Assembly (NCBI GenBank): GCA_023853785.1
Contig: JAJIRX010000549.1
Coordinates: 1 to 64,000 of the forward strand
DNA from: Psilocybe azurescens
Lineage: Eukaryota; Basidiomycota; Agaricomycetes; Agaricales; Agrocybaceae
Length of the DNA stretch: 64,000 nucleotides
Direction of reading: 5' to 3'
Shown: positions 23,086-36,215 of the stretch, in pieces
Layout: every line of letters starts with the position of its first letter
Position numbering within the stretch: position 1 is the stretch's first letter
Position numbers and translations under genes: made by a program
The notes under the pieces: model-generated
What the model saw: the letters and a program-made list of their open reading frames with translations, nothing else
Database searches by the model: none
Told to the model about the DNA's origin: nothing

Positions 23086-25571
23086 ATGGCAGCTGTTATC
23101 CAACGACCTTTGCGTGGCTCGCGTGTATCAACCTTCTACCCCGTGAAAAATCTGCCCTCTCTTGCCTCACTTGACAGTGCCTTCCAACTTCAGGAATACA
23201 TTTCGCTCCTCATTCGCTTAGATGTTCACGACGTGGAGGCCATTATTTCATTTCCTGGATCCTCACAAAAGGACAAAGATTCTGCTAGCGAGAAAGATAA
23301 AGAAGAACAAAAGGATAACACGAAAGATGGAGACAAGGACGCGGATAAAGCCAAGAATGAGGTCACGGTGGACGAAGGATGTTGGATTTACGAGCAACTT
23401 AGGTGCGTCGGATTTCGGAAGTCTGAAAGGATTCAATATACTAAGAGACTGTAGACGACTTGCCCAGGACCTGTCGCATCCTCTTATTACCACTTTACAG
23501 CAAGAATGTACGCGTGCTTCTTGCCCCGAGATGAAAGCCGGTGAATGGCTATATCTGTGCGTCGCTCACGGGAACGACGGTGCTATGGAGGTGTGTACTT
23601 CTCTTGTTAGTTACAAGGGCCTCGCAGCAGAATACCCCAAAGACCGCATAGAAGAGACATACGTTTCCATGTAATGTGCCGCTCATAAACACACCTATCT
23701 TTCTTTGTTCCAATGTTGATATCGTATGCTGACTTATTTTTACCACTTTGTCTATGTAGCAATGTTGTGCTATCGACTACATTCTGCACACCGTGGACAG
23801 CGCCACTGCCCTGCTCAACTCTCCCCGTACCTTTCCATCAAGGTGGGTGCACTCTTTTAAAGCATTCGTAGCATTATTTTCCACCCTGTGGAAAATGCCT
23901 TTCGCTTATTTCATTAACTTTTCGAAGCTTCTTCAATCTCGAACTACAACCATGAGTCATTACTGACGCTTTTCTGTCGTTTCTATCTTCAGATTATCCA
24001 TTCCGCAAACATCCCACCGACATTTCTCTTCCCTTGCCCGGCGCCTTGGGCGCATCTTTGCGCACGCCTACTTCCATCATCGCGAAGCCTTCGAACAAGC
24101 AGAAGTGGAGTCATCGCTGTATGCACGGTTCCTTGCCCTGACTGCCAAATTCGACCTGGTCCCGACCGAATTCCTGGTCATCCCTTCGAACCACTTTTCC
24201 AACGAAGAGTCTCACAGCAGGGATAGGGATCCATCTCCTTACGAATACAACGAACATGGACGTGGCTACCAAACTACATATCAGCAGGCAGGACCAGCCG
24301 AGCACATCCAGCCTGCACAAAAATTCAGTCAGCAAGAACAGCTAGGGCTGGGTGGGCCAGGACATCCCAATGCTCCTGTCTTGGGAGAACCCAGCGGTAG
24401 CTCCAATGGAGGCATTGGAGAGAGCCCTAACTCGGCTTCGAGGTCCAGATTTGGCAGGAGTAGGACAGACACGATGGTCTTCGCGGATTCTGATGCCAGC
24501 GCTATTGCGGAGGAGCTCGCTGCTAAAGCAAAGGCTGGCCAGCTGGAGGCTGACTATGAAGAGGAGGGTCCTAACAATGCCAGACCTGATTCAGAGTCGG
24601 AACCAGGACAAGAGGAGGAAGAGGAGGAGGAAGAGGCAGATTTGGACGGGGATACACAATTTGAAATATCGTTGAGCCCTGAGGAAGAGATTAATGGCTC
24701 TTTCGCCGATATCGGCGACCTGCCTATACACTTGGAGAAGACACAAGCCCCTAGTCCAGATGTGCCAGAATCTTTCGTGGAGGTACATCCTGAACAAGAA
24801 GAAAAGCAGGAGACAACAAAGGTCGAAGAACCATCATTATCGACGGAGAAAACTGAAGAAAAGGTTGACGAGCAGGCTGTGCCCGAGGTCAGCGTGCCTG
24901 TTGAGGAGGAAAAGACGGTGGTTGAAGAAGAAATACCTTCGGAAATTGTTATCGAGGAGCCAAAGGCACCCGAGTCTGCCGTCGAAACGCCCGTATCAGA
25001 ATCAGAACTTACGACCTCGCCGCCAGCCTCAGAGGTAGCAGCGCCACCGTCACCTACGACACTGGCAGCCGAAGAACTTCATGACATCGTCCACGAAGTA
25101 AAAGAGGGTTCAACACCTGAAGTTTCCTCTGAACCTCCCGTAACACCTTCTACTGCTCAGACTGAACCCACAGCCGATGTCAAGGACGAGATAGCTGAGT
25201 CGGCTATCCTTGCCCACTTAGAACCCGCCCCCTCTTATATAGACGGTTTATCGTCTCCCAAGTCTGAACCCGCCACCGCCACCGCCACCGTCGAGCCAGC
25301 TGCCCACCAAGAAGTTGATACCCCTGCCCATGTCGATGAAGTGATAGAAACTCCTGTGGAAGTGACTGAGTCCCAAGAAACAAAACCTGCTGAAGCGGCT
25401 GCCGTCCCCGCCGAACAAGCTACGTCCAAGACCGAGGACAACGAACACAAATCATACGCTGAAGTGGCCAAGTCTGACGAAGAAAGTACGAATGAGTCCC
25501 TCCCTGAAGCCACAGAGACTCCTGCTGCTCCTGCAGTAGTCAAAGACGTCTCTTCTTCCCAGACACCTTAG
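23086..25571 (+). CDS. Mob1/phocein family protein with long acidic C-terminal tail
   Basis: Exons 23086-23402, 23455-23590, 23760-23842 and 23993-25571 join in frame to 704 residues. The Mob domain spans about residues 25-244: DEGCWIYEQLRRLAQDL, CPEMKAGEWLYLCVAHG, AMEQCCAIDYILHTVDSAT, LLNSPRTFPSRLSIP and FAHAYFHHREAFEQAEVE. The Cys and His residues of these blocks form the family's zinc site. It is closest to phocein (MOB4; called MOB-3 in filamentous fungi), a subunit of the STRIPAK phosphatase-kinase complex at membranes and the nuclear envelope. The remaining ~460 residues are disordered and rich in Glu, Pro, Ala and Val, with EEEEEEEEADLDGD near residue 390. Splice signals and frame are clean, and an upstream GTG-initiated reading is unnecessary. 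Confidence 0.9.
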
Positions 25572-26653
25572 ACGAATGTGCCGAAGGATTAGTCTCCTTC
25601 CGGGTGGGCCTCGGTCGTCCGTGTCGGAATCTGGATGCATACACCCAGCACTGCAGATATATACCCTGCTCAGCCAACTCTGATTTATCTGGCTGTTTCA
25701 TTTTATTTTCTTTGAATCTTGACGCAGCTGATCCCACTGGCTCAACTTGTTGTTTTTTACTCTGTAACTTTGTAAATTATCATTTGGGTTTTTGTCGTTT
25801 TGATATCTTTTGAATTCGTCTCGTGCTGTATAGGCAGGCTGGCTTTGAGTGGGTATATATCCTGTATGTATCTTTCCTTGAACCACGAAGAATTTCAAAC
25901 ACCGAGACTGAGCTCTAGCAGATCACGCTGGCACGTGCCTTTCCACTCCGTTCCGTTTCTTGCCGCAGCACTGGAGTTCGCGAACTCCACCTCGGCAGTG
26001 ACCGTCGCCTATGCCGCGGACTAAGAACATATTGTCCCATCCAACAACACTCAGTTCTTGACTTCACACGCAACGTCATACGACCAACTGTCGCGCTGGA
26101 TGCCAGACTTTGTCTGGGTGGGACACGGACTATCGACCTAGTATTAGGCGTCCGAGGAGGCCCTGCTGCAAGACTGCCTGAGTTCAATGATTTGCATGTT
26201 CACATAGGCTTGAGTGTCTATTCTCCACGCAACGATTTATAACCATCCAAAAAGGGATTCTTTAGGCGGCATTTCTTCTATTCTTAGGCCAGGCTTCACA
26301 GTTGCTAAGCTCCGCCAACCGTTGGATCTGCCAACCGATGTTCCTTGTTTAGATTATGTGACTATAGCCGACATGATACTAAAGGATTTTCCTGTATTCT
26401 TGTCCTGGAGTGTGTGCAATTCCTGCTCATAGATGCCACAGTCAAGGTATTCCTAGGCTGCCTGGCGTTGAAAGGCCCCGTCTCATCAATCTCAAATGGA
26501 TTTGAAGGTGCCATGAGACCTGATATCCTTTTCCCGCCCTCTTCTTTCGTTGTTTCTATTCCACTCTTTCGTCGCTCTTTATTTCTTTCAGCTTTTATAC
26601 CTATTATTTTTCATCATTTTTTTCTGCTGGCATTTCCTTCAGTTAACATTTTC
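25572..26653. other. Intergenic, no gene seen
   Basis: Contains the 3' flank of the Mob gene and the promoter of the first seven-helix gene. No conserved frame was found on either strand. Confidence 0.5.
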
Positions 26654-28194
26654 ATGGCGTCCGAGTCTTGTGAGTGCCCATCTCTCGTAAACGGCGTATA
26701 CGCAAGTGGCCAACCTTTCTACTCCGAAAGACAGCATTCCTTTTGTAACTGCCTTCCTTGTTCTTCAACTATCTGGTGCCTCTATTTTTGCTTTCGTTGT
26801 TCTTTCTGCATGTATATTTCGTGAGGCCAAACGGCACCCTATCTGGTTTAGCTTCTGCATTTCTTGGATTGCCTTCGGGCTTTCCTACTCCCTCCTTCTT
26901 TTGACCGGTCAACAGTTTAAAAAGCCTGCACGAGTTCCGTGCACTATCCAATCGTCCTTAATCTATGCCGCTCCTTTTCTGTGAGTCCGTTCGCTTCCTG
27001 TTTAATCAATACCACATTAACATTCAATCCAGGGTGATGGGCTCTTCGTTGGGCCTCGTTGTTCACGTATGTAATCCAGTGCTGCGTCATTATCACAACT
27101 TTTGATTGCGCTATATAGCTTTTGCTGAACGTTCTTTCGGCTCTGTCTCGATCTCCCAAGATAAAACAGCATCTAACCATTATGCAGGCGGTGCATTTAA
27201 TTTCATGAATCAAAGGGGCATACCGCTTACATTCCTAGCTTAGCTTGTTGTGCTGCCATGGATGATTTGGGTGGCAATTCTTGTGGGAGTGCTCGTGGTG
27301 AGTATTCTTCTAGATTTTCTTCATTCATTGATAACATTTCATTTAGTTTGGATTCTCACATAATGACCAAGTCGCCATGTCTCGTAATGGGACCTATTGC
27401 GTGATCCAAGACTCTTCAATGTTTGTGCTTTTCATTTACTCTAGCGGTTACTTCATTGATAAGCTAATTGAAACACGATATGATCCCAGACCGAAGGTGA
27501 CTGCTGTTTCCACCACTATCGCGAGTACAGCTATTATTGCTGTAGAATGTACGTCTGTTTGTATCTGCAATGCAGTAACCAACAATTCATCAGTGAACTG
27601 TTCGCAGTTGCCATCGGCATTCATTTATATCGATGCAGGGGGATAGTCAATATTTTTAGCCAGGCAATGGCAATGGCTATCAGAATCTTGATCTTCACTA
27701 TCCTCGGCTTTTGCGCTCTATGGTACGCACTCCCTGCCTTATCGCGTCTCTCCAGAACTTGATCATGAACAGTATCGGTTTGGTGTTTACAATCACTAGA
27801 ACCAGAGGCGTACAATTTGATCTCATCCTTGCGATATGTATGTAAATTCACTTCTTTGAACTGGTGATACTAACGACTTGACTCATAGTATCCCCTGCTG
27901 CGGCACTGACATTCGGGACTCAGTTGGTGCGGAATACCTTTTAATATACGTCGAGGAACATTAACCTACTCCATCACCGCATAGGATCTCTTGAGAGGAT
28001 GGCTATTTTGGAAGCAACCCACCCCTGCGGTAACGGATCAGACATCGTTGACATTGACCACCGTGAACTCCATCACCTCCCAGGCCCCGCCGTCGATAAG
28101 ACGGGCATCCATTATATCGAGGAGACCTTCCCAAGCAGCCTCAATGCATCAAGTCCAAAGACCACCTGATGCATCCTCATTCCTACATTTCTAA
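26654..28194 (+). CDS. Seven-helix membrane protein, copy 1 of a tandem trio
   Basis: The start at 26654 (MASES) is followed by a short intron and PFVTAFLVLQLSG, FAFVVLSACIF, the helix WFSFCISWIAFGLSYSLLLL, GSSLGLVVH, LLNVLSALSRSPKIK, SRNGTYCVIQDSS, MNSIGLVFTITRTR and PAAALTFGTQ. After the last intron comes DLLRGWLFWKQ and a Ser/Thr-rich cytosolic tail (about 27991-28194). About eight introns are implied; the first would be only 37 nt, so the start is less certain. It shares the landmarks GTYC and FG[TS]Q-D[LI][LI]xxW[LVM]FWK with the next two genes. The family is expanded in agarics and receptor-like, without an established ligand. Confidence 0.65.
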
Positions 28195-29063
28195 TGATTG
28201 GCCTCATGATAACACTATTTTTAGGGTCTTCTGATAAACAAGAGAATGGAATGTGCGCAAGTTTTCCATGAAAATCTTTTTGTATTATTTGTCTGTAGTA
28301 AACATCTTCGCAATCCACTTCTCCCCGATCATCTCACTTGTGAGCAGAATATATATCCTTGAGTACTTAGTATGATACAGTGCCGTCGCACTTGCGCAGC
28401 CATATCATAACCTCATCGCTTGGCGTATCAAAATAACACCGCCTCTTCGGGATTACGCTGGGTAATTAATATTGATCTAATATCTGATTGGCTGGATCAG
28501 AGGCCACCTATATCTATCTAGACCAGCACTCACAAGAAAGAAGCAGAATTCATCACCAATCTTTGTTGTCATCACGTCGTTCCGTACGAACTGGTCAGAT
28601 CACTAAAACCTATGTCTTCGTAATTCGAGGTACCTCGACTTCGCAACGCTGTACGCAAGCTGTACGCGGACTACAACTCTATCTCAAAATACATGAGTGG
28701 ACGTATTGTCAGTGGTTCCCCATTTTTACAAGGTACACTATCATTTTGAGACGAGGTGTATGAGCTGTACACGCTTTGACCAACTGAGATGGTATTAATG
28801 ATCTCTACAATTAACTTTCTACTAATGAACGTAAAGATGTTTCCGTTTCTCGCCACTAGAACCACAGTTGATTGTATCCGTAAGATATCATCATACCTCA
28901 GAGACGCCTCAAATGGCCACGATCAAGATGACGGGAATGCTCGCGTCCTTCCCCTCACCTTCCCCCACTCCATCTTAACCACCACTTAAAAGGCTGGATC
29001 CCGATCAGTGGCCCTTTCTCCTTCTAAACGCTGCAACGATTATCAACGACCACTGCTATCGTT
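28195..29063. other. Intergenic, no gene seen
   Basis: Spacer between paralogues 1 and 2. Only unconserved short frames are present. Confidence 0.5.
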
Positions 29064-30604
29064 ATGAAGATTGGAAACTGGGACGTTCCCCATATTCGGG
29101 AACTCGACGATGAATGTGAGTATTCAGGCGGCCTATTCGAGAGACGCTTGTGTAACGTAACTGATGGGTATGGATTATCAAGCTACATCCTCACCTCCAC
29201 ACAATCCGATCATAAACTTCCCTGTCGTATATCTTTTCGTCGCTTTCAATCTTATAGGGCTCGTGGGGATGTTCTTAATGGTGATGACTGCAAAAGTATC
29301 TCCGAAAGTTAAACGTCTGTCAACATGGTACAGCTTCTGCATATCATGGATCCTATCCTGTGTCTCCTATCTGCTGCTATTCTTGACCGGTCAGCAAAAC
29401 AGTCTCAACCCAGTCCATTGGGTATGCTATACTCAGTCAGCGCTAATCTATGCGATGCCTCCGACGTAAGCGCCATCGCTCTCAGTGTGTTAACTTTTCT
29501 GAAAGACCTGAAATTCTAACAGCACGAGTTGTACTACTCTTGCACTTCTTGTTCATGTACGGTTCACGCTTCACAGTGCATGCAACCACCACTGAACTAA
29601 ATTCTCTTGTAGATTCTCTTGAGCTTCCCAGACACGACAGCGGAGACGCCAATTCAGGTCAATCTCCGGACTTCATGCTGTGTATGATTCATCTTCTACA
29701 TCGAATAGGAGAAGAATTTCTAATCCATGAAACAGCTTCTTTTGGGACCTTACTCTATTTTTCTCGTGATATTCATCGGATTTTCCTTGGTGCGTTGAAT
29801 GAGATCTCAATATCTACTCTCGTATAGCTGAGGTCTGAAACCTTTGCCGATGATTAGTTTACGACTCGAAACCCGACTACACTACAAAAGGCGGCCTGGG
29901 GAACGTATTGTAACTCAAGCAATGCAGACTGGTACGGTCATTTTAGCTGCAGGTATTATACGCTTCTCTTAGACTGGCTTGAATAGGTCTCGGATATCCT
30001 GTATCGTTGTTGCGGTGGTATCGATGGCTATAATTGTGGTTCAAGGTACCCATTTGCGTCCATGGCGTGGCTATCCTGTTCAGGACCAGATTTTTAACCA
30101 AATTTGTCTTGCAGGCCAACTGGCTGCCCGTCTGTGCTCCAACCTACGTGCTCTCCGACGAGGCTCGCAGTCTTTTGCAACCATCCTTCGTGGGATGCTT
30201 TTTACGTTGATCGGATTCATAAATCTTGTGTAGGAGTCTTTCGAGTCTTTCCAACTAAAAACCAAAAGAAACATGGCTCACTCCTGTTTAGTATCGCCAT
30301 GGTTCTCGTCGTCACAAACGTACATAGCCTAACGTTTGATATAATCATCTCACTCTGTAAGTGTCTCTTATGTTGAAGCATTTATCGGGAAATTAATTCT
30401 TCTCGAAGTTCCTATCTTGGCTTTGGTTGTGTTCGGGTCGCAAAAGGTCTTTTCTTTTCCATCTTTTATCTGCCCTATACTGATGACCTATAATCTCGTA
30501 GGATTTGCTCTTATCTTGGGTCTTCTGGAAGAGATCCTACAGCCAGAAAGAAACACGCGGAACATTATTTTTCAATCGACACCTCGATGGTGAAAAGGTT
30601 TAGC
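29064..30604 (+). CDS. Seven-helix membrane protein, copy 2 of a tandem trio
   Basis: The first exon MKIGNWDVPHIRELDDE ends at a GTGAGT donor. After the intron, FPVVYLFVAFNLIGLVGMF, RLSTWYSFCISWILSCVSY and TQSALIYAMPPT follow, then LALLVH, ILLSFPDTTAETPIQ, YSIFLVIFIGFSL, KAAWGTYCNSSN, VVAVVSMAIIVVQG, IAMVLVVTNVHS and VFGSQK. The last exon reads DLLLSWVFWKRSY and stops at 30604. Landmarks, helix order and intron positions match copies 1 and 3. Intron-exon limits in the middle (29460-29990) are approximate. Confidence 0.65.
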
Positions 30605-32650
30605 TAAACGAGGGCAAGACTCTCGACGAATTTAACGAGCGAGTGTAAGATTATTTGTACAATGAATATTTACGAGTAGCTGGAAGCTGCACGGTCTTCA
30701 TTTCTTGTATCATAGAATTGGGTCATAGAATGGAAGGAAGACCGAGGATACGGTGCTTAAAAATTGTGATGCTACTACTATTCAATAGCTACATATTCAA
30801 GGGATGGTTTTGTATACGCTTCATCTCTTCTAGTTTCTGATGATCATTTATTATTGGAGAGTATCATTAATTTAATCAATACGGAGAGAACGGGAAAATG
30901 TTGAATGTTGAAGACGGTGTCTAAGAATATATGCATGCTTGTTTTGATAAAACATGAGAGAGAAATTGGACAGCGGAAATACTACGATGGGGTATTGATC
31001 CCAGGTACATACACCATTCTCTATGTCCAACGAGGCGCTCGATAGGTGGACTGTCTGATTTTACCGAGTACTGAACTTTAACTTCGTTCTATTACATTCA
31101 TGATTATTGACGTCTGTGTCTCACAATGTCACCATGGGGTATTTGTAGGGAGATAACGCATATCAAGATTCACAGAAAATAATGGCAATGCAGTTTGACT
31201 CTAATTTATGGGCGGCTAGATATTTCCATTGCTGTCATGCTTTCGGTTTATCTAACATTTCAAGAGACGCCATGAAAAACGCCGGTGGAGCCTATCAAGG
31301 GATCGAGGCATGTGGTAGTGATCTTTGATCCGTCTAATCCACTCCGTAGACTGTATGAGAAGGTTGTAGACATGTTTACTGTCACATTCGACCTCAAGCA
31401 CCTAATGTTATAGACATGAATAGAGCACCATGTGTACCATCTGCCTATATAAATACTCTAAATGGGTCAATAAACCGCTGCCTGAGTCATAGGTGCCCAG
31501 TGGCTTCTCATGGGGGCAAGTACAGCTTGAAATCTCATCGCCATGTCTGTCTTAATGAGAAAACCTAAAAATAGAGCGCTTAAGTGTCAGTAAGCAATAA
31601 GCCGCCAAACCTATGCTCATATTGACATGCGTCTGATGTTCTCTAGATCTTCTAAATAATAGCTTTCTGGGGAAGTCTGCAGATTCCCTCAAAAGATGTA
31701 GATTAGGATTTCTTCAAGTCCTCAGTTCAGTAAAATCACGTGCATCTGTGTGAATAAAATTAAATCCGAACGGCAACGACGGAGGACTCGGAATGGTCGG
31801 GAATGTCACACCAAACGGACACTTGTAGCAACACTCTCATCGACATTCTTTTCTAAATTCCATATTTTTCCTATATTAACTGTCATGGGCTATCATACCC
31901 ACTTCATCACCGCAATCACTAGGCTGGTTATCTGTTGGTCTTGAAATCTCTAAAGACAGGTCAACAACTCTTAACGAACTAGGGAGTCAGACGACTGCGA
32001 GCATTGACAAGGATTTTCCAAAATAGATATTACCACGCGTGGAAGAGAAGCATTGACAAAGCTGGCAGATACCAGAATTAATGATCCCCCAAACACCTGA
32101 TTAAGCTTGCTCAGTGGCAGTGTTGTCGACTATTCCAGCTGTCTGTTAGGGCATGTCGAGGTTCCGATGTGAGGTACTGCATGGAAAACAACTCCCCCGC
32201 TCTCCCACACTGCTAAAACCTGCTATCCGTCCTGTTAGATAATTTCGAGCACTGTTACAAGATCTGAAATGATACATGGCTTCTTCATATCGTGGTTATC
32301 GGTACATGGCATGCCATCGAAATCACAAATAACAACCATGTCCATCACTGCTTTCTCTACATGTATGATGTATCCATCACCCGTTGTTAAAGAGAATCAT
32401 CGCACGTCATACAGGTACCCGCCTCTTCTATATGAAATTTACATAGTGCCTGACGCCTCTTGCTTACAGTGAGCGGCTCCTCACGACAGGAATAGAACGC
32501 GGAGGCGCTGTGCGCTTCCTTATAACCTCTTTCCTCTTTTCACACCCTTGGTCTCTCTAAGCCAGATTTTCTCTTGGTATCTAGGCGAGGATATAATAGC
32601 CTTGCCTTCGTGTATACTCGCGCATCTATCATTGAAGCTCCAACGACAAA
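30605..32650. other. Gene-poor spacer
   Basis: Two kilobases without a supported gene. Short frames (for example around 31750-31944) show no domain. A TATA-like AGGATATAATAG near 32587 may serve the next gene. Confidence 0.5.
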
Positions 32651-34147
32651 ATGGCACCCTATTCGCACCTCACGTTTCGTAAGTTGTTTACTCATTCGTC
32701 TCATAAATCAGCACGTCTCTTACAGATAAAACGTTCAGGAGAACTACCAGTCGAGACCATGGATATATTTCTAGACATCATTATCACCCTGCAGATGGTG
32801 GGGTTCGTCGGATGTGCATTGACACTAGGAACAGTTATCTTCTCCAAAGTGTACCGGCGTCCGACGTGGCTAAGCTTCATGATCACTTGGACCGTGTCTA
32901 GCATTTCCTATCTCCTACTTTTTCTTTTCTGGGCAACTAGAGAACCCGAAACCACCTTTTGGGCTCTGCATTATCCAAGCATCGCTTATATACGCTGTTC
33001 CACCTCTGTGCGTAACTTCAATTCTCTCCGTAAATGCGATTACTTACCATACCAATATTTTGTTAACCAGGACGTCAGCCTCTACTTTGGCCCTCGTAGC
33101 TCAGGTCTGCAGCTTACTTGACGAGCTATCTACGCCTCTTATCTTCGTTGCAGGTTTATCTTGAAGTCCGTAGTCTGTTCATCGACCGTGTACGACAACA
33201 TGAGCGGATATGGAACGTTATCGTAAGCAGAAAAATACCCCACTTCTGGTTCTAAATTTCTGATGTACTGTGCAGCTACTATTTATTCCATACTTTCTAT
33301 TCTTCGGTATGGCAATTGGGAGTCTGATGGTGAGCCCTGTTCTTGTATACATATGGGAATTGCATTGACGAATACCGATGTGCCCGAGCAGCTGGGATTA
33401 AACGATCCTAGTACAGTTCATCGGAGTAGTCTAGCAACACCGTATTGCAGCATAACAAACCTAATACCGTGAGTTTCGTTGTTTAACAATATATCATATT
33501 GCCATAACATGCTGGATTCGCTAGATCGAGAATAGCTTCCATCGCAGTTGCGTCACTTCTGCTCCCGACATTGGTTCTTGAAGGTCTGCTTAGTATCATT
33601 TATCTTGGTCTCTGCGTTTACTGATAGTATGTTCTATAATATTTAGGTATAATATGCAAGATTCTGAAAGACAACTGGTCGGTTATTAAAGGAAGCCAGT
33701 CGCTCCTATCGACTGCGGTACGAGTGCTAGGGTTCTCACTGCTGGGCATGGTAGCTATAGCGTGAGTTGACAACAATCAGTCCACGTTGAGACCATCATT
33801 GCTGACACTGGCTGAAATAGATTGAGCCTCGTATTCGCTTCAACAAGTGACCGTAATCCTGCCATGAATATAGTAATATCTCTGAGTGAGTGAATACCTG
33901 CTTTTCATGTCAATCCATAACTGAATAATTCCCCAGTGCCACCAGCGGCGTTTTCTCTCTTCGGTACTCAATGGGTGAGTGAACAAAGTCATGTGCTGTG
34001 GAACCATCTGATCCCGTGTCTGGCTGAAAGGATATTATTGGCGTCTGGATGTTTTGGAAGACGGACTCATCAGCGCCGGCTAGAAATACAATCAGCTCCG
34101 AAAGCGAGCTGAGCGAACTCGTAAACAAAGCACCTCAAGCGCCCTAG
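32651..34147 (+). CDS. Seven-helix membrane protein, copy 3 of a tandem trio
   Basis: The first exon MAPYSHLTF is joined by a GTAAGT...TTCAG intron to RELPVETMDIFLDIIIT; this acceptor keeps the frame, while the nearer TTACAG does not. Then follow GFVGCALTLGTVIF, WLSFMITWTVSSISYLLLFLF, SASTLALVAQ, LFIDRVRQHERIWNVI, HRSSLATPYCSITN, IASIAVASLLLPTLVLEG, VLGFSLLGMVAIA, NIVISLMPPAAFSLFGTQ and DIIGVWMFWKTDSS, with the stop at 34147. The gene appears intact, with about nine small introns. In place of GTYC it has ATPYC. Confidence 0.65.
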
Positions 34148-34548
34148 CCTCTAAGATTTGTGATATATGATGGGTGTCATCATTTATATCGATCGCTAGA
34201 AGGGAAGAAAAGCAGGAAATTTCTCTCGTTATACGCTATTTTGTATATATGACCCACAGAGTGCTTGCTGGGCTACTTCGTTCCTTATCCATGGACATGT
34301 ATTATTTAAACAGATATATTGTATTCCAGTAACTACAAGAAAATCAATATGATTCAAACTCCTCCAGCTCGAGAGACAGAAGAACTGTCCCTTGAATGCG
34401 AGAACATTAGTTTGATGTAAAGTCAACACAATGACAGGTCAGGAGATATAATAGATAATAGTTATTGACATTCAACATACAATTAATAGATATCTGTCGT
34501 CGAGGGCCTAGGAGTTTGGACATAGAGAAATTTACCATTCACCATCAA
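34148..34548. other. Convergent 3' spacer
   Basis: A 400-bp spacer between the 3' ends of the plus-strand trio and the minus-strand membrane gene. No gene seen. Confidence 0.5.
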
Positions 34549-35904
34549 TCAGCTTCTATCCTCCCGGCCACGGATTCGAAGATACTCCAAGGACTGTTTC
34601 ACTCGTTGTACGTTTCTTGCGAGATATTTCAAGTTTCTGAAAGTTATGGATATCTCCCAGTAGGCGCTCGAAAAGACAACGAGTATGCCCACCAGAGATA
34701 GAAGCAATAAAACAACCGGAAAGGCGACTGAGCTGAAGATGAGGAAGGACATAATGATGGAAGAGATGACGAGAAAAATAATCGCCACAAATTGCAGCTG
34801 CTCGCAGATTGCAAGGTAGAATTTGAAGTACTGGAAATCGTGTTGTCGATTCTGCTGGGACGTGAGGCTTGCGCCGCGGCTAGCAAGGACGATGTTGCCA
34901 AAATGAACAAACACAGCGATGAAGGCAAAGAACATGCCGACGCTGAAGTCCGTTCTATGGTTCGTCCCTATAATAGCATATACCAATGAAAGGAAGGCTA
35001 GGATCAGCCCAGCAGTAAAGGTTGACTGAGTAAAGCCTTCATCTCAGAACGAGTCCCGCAGTGGTAGTAAGAGGGCGGCGCCACGTACAATTACAACAAG
35101 CATGGAAAATTGCTGATTGACACTGTCGAAGTATTTTGCATCTGCTTCTGGAAAGGCAGGAGACTTGAAGTTGTAGGTTGGGGGCACTAAATACAGAGCG
35201 GTTATGTCAGTACGTGTCCTTGGGTGTGGAAATGCCCCATAACACCGACCGACGGCGTTTGTAGTGGCTTTTGTTTCTACAGAACTTTGCAATTGGGTTT
35301 GTAGAGAACGGATGTTACTAACATGTGCCTGTAAGAATGAAAGAAGGGCATGCATGTGTGTATCAAGCAGGACTTTGTTCAAAGGGTCAATACCAGCGGC
35401 GACTGGCACATTGCGTGTAGATTTGACTCCCTGATTTGATAGAGTCCGGTGCGATACGGCATCAGTACTACTTTTACGACGGTTCAAATATGAGTGGTCT
35501 TCGTCAGGGGGATGCAGGCTCAACGATCCCAGGTCGCCTCTGTCGCCAACTAGAGCAGTAGCCGTTTATGTGTCGTCATATAGAGTAGGAATACTGCCGA
35601 CCTTGTTGATTGCTTTCAGGAGGAGCACCCTTCTGTTCGTTCGTCAACAGGTCTTGAAGATTTCTGACTTTGTTCATATGGTCTCCCAGAAAGACCTGAA
35701 GCTCCAACTGCAGATTTTGGAACGTGATTTGGTGGTCTGTAAAGTTGACTGAAAATAATGTCAATTTCGAAGTATCAGAACAACAAAAATAATCCCACAA
35801 GGGACATCTGGGATAGCATTACTTCTGAAGTTCTGCTTGAGCCTTTCAAATTCGGGACCAGATTCAACATCTTCGTTGGCGGGATTTGACATATTTCTTG
35901 GCAT
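34549..35904 (-). CDS. Hypothetical protein with C-terminal membrane segments
   Basis: The start at 35904 gives MPRNMSNPANEDVESGPEFE. Introns follow near 35822-35757, 35561-35517 and 35087-35025. The N-terminal half is soluble and helical (QITFQNLQLELQVFLGDHM, LSFLQAHVSNIRSLQTQLQ) and may form coiled-coils. The C-terminal half has about four membrane helices (AGLILAFLSLVYAII, GMFFAFIAVFVHFGNIVL, LQFVAIIFLVISSIIMSFL, FPVVLLLLSLVGILVVF) and ends with a basic tail. A TGA at 35044-35046 looks like an internal stop but lies inside a 63-nt intron (GTACGT...CTCAG). I recognise no family; the layout suggests a membrane-anchored scaffold. Confidence 0.6.
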
Positions 35905-36215
35905 GGAAGTATGAAAGGTCAAATGTAAGTCAAGGCTTCAGGTATTATCCTCAGAGCGACTATAAAACGTGTTGCTCATGAAGAGACAGCGCGGTGGAGG
36001 CAGGTTGACGAGATTAACGATGGGCAACATGGCAACGAGCCATAGAAGCGAGCCATTTCCCTTGCCTTGCAGTGAACACCTGTTATACCTCCCTCTAGCC
36101 GTAACGTACGTATAATATTACAAAGCTTGAGTGTATTTATAGCAATCTCAATGGCAAACATCTTCGTCAGCCAGTCGCTCATCCTGAGTCCCATAACAGC
36201 GATGGATCTTACAAT
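35905..36215. other. Short spacer
   Basis: Lies between the 3' end of the Cys-motif gene and the start of the membrane gene, on the same strand. No separate gene seen. Confidence 0.5.

Noticed and set aside
35044..35046. In-frame TGA between the two halves of the minus-strand membrane gene (possible readthrough)
   Set aside because: A 63-nt intron with donor GTACGT and acceptor CTCAG removes it and keeps phase 0, so no readthrough is needed.
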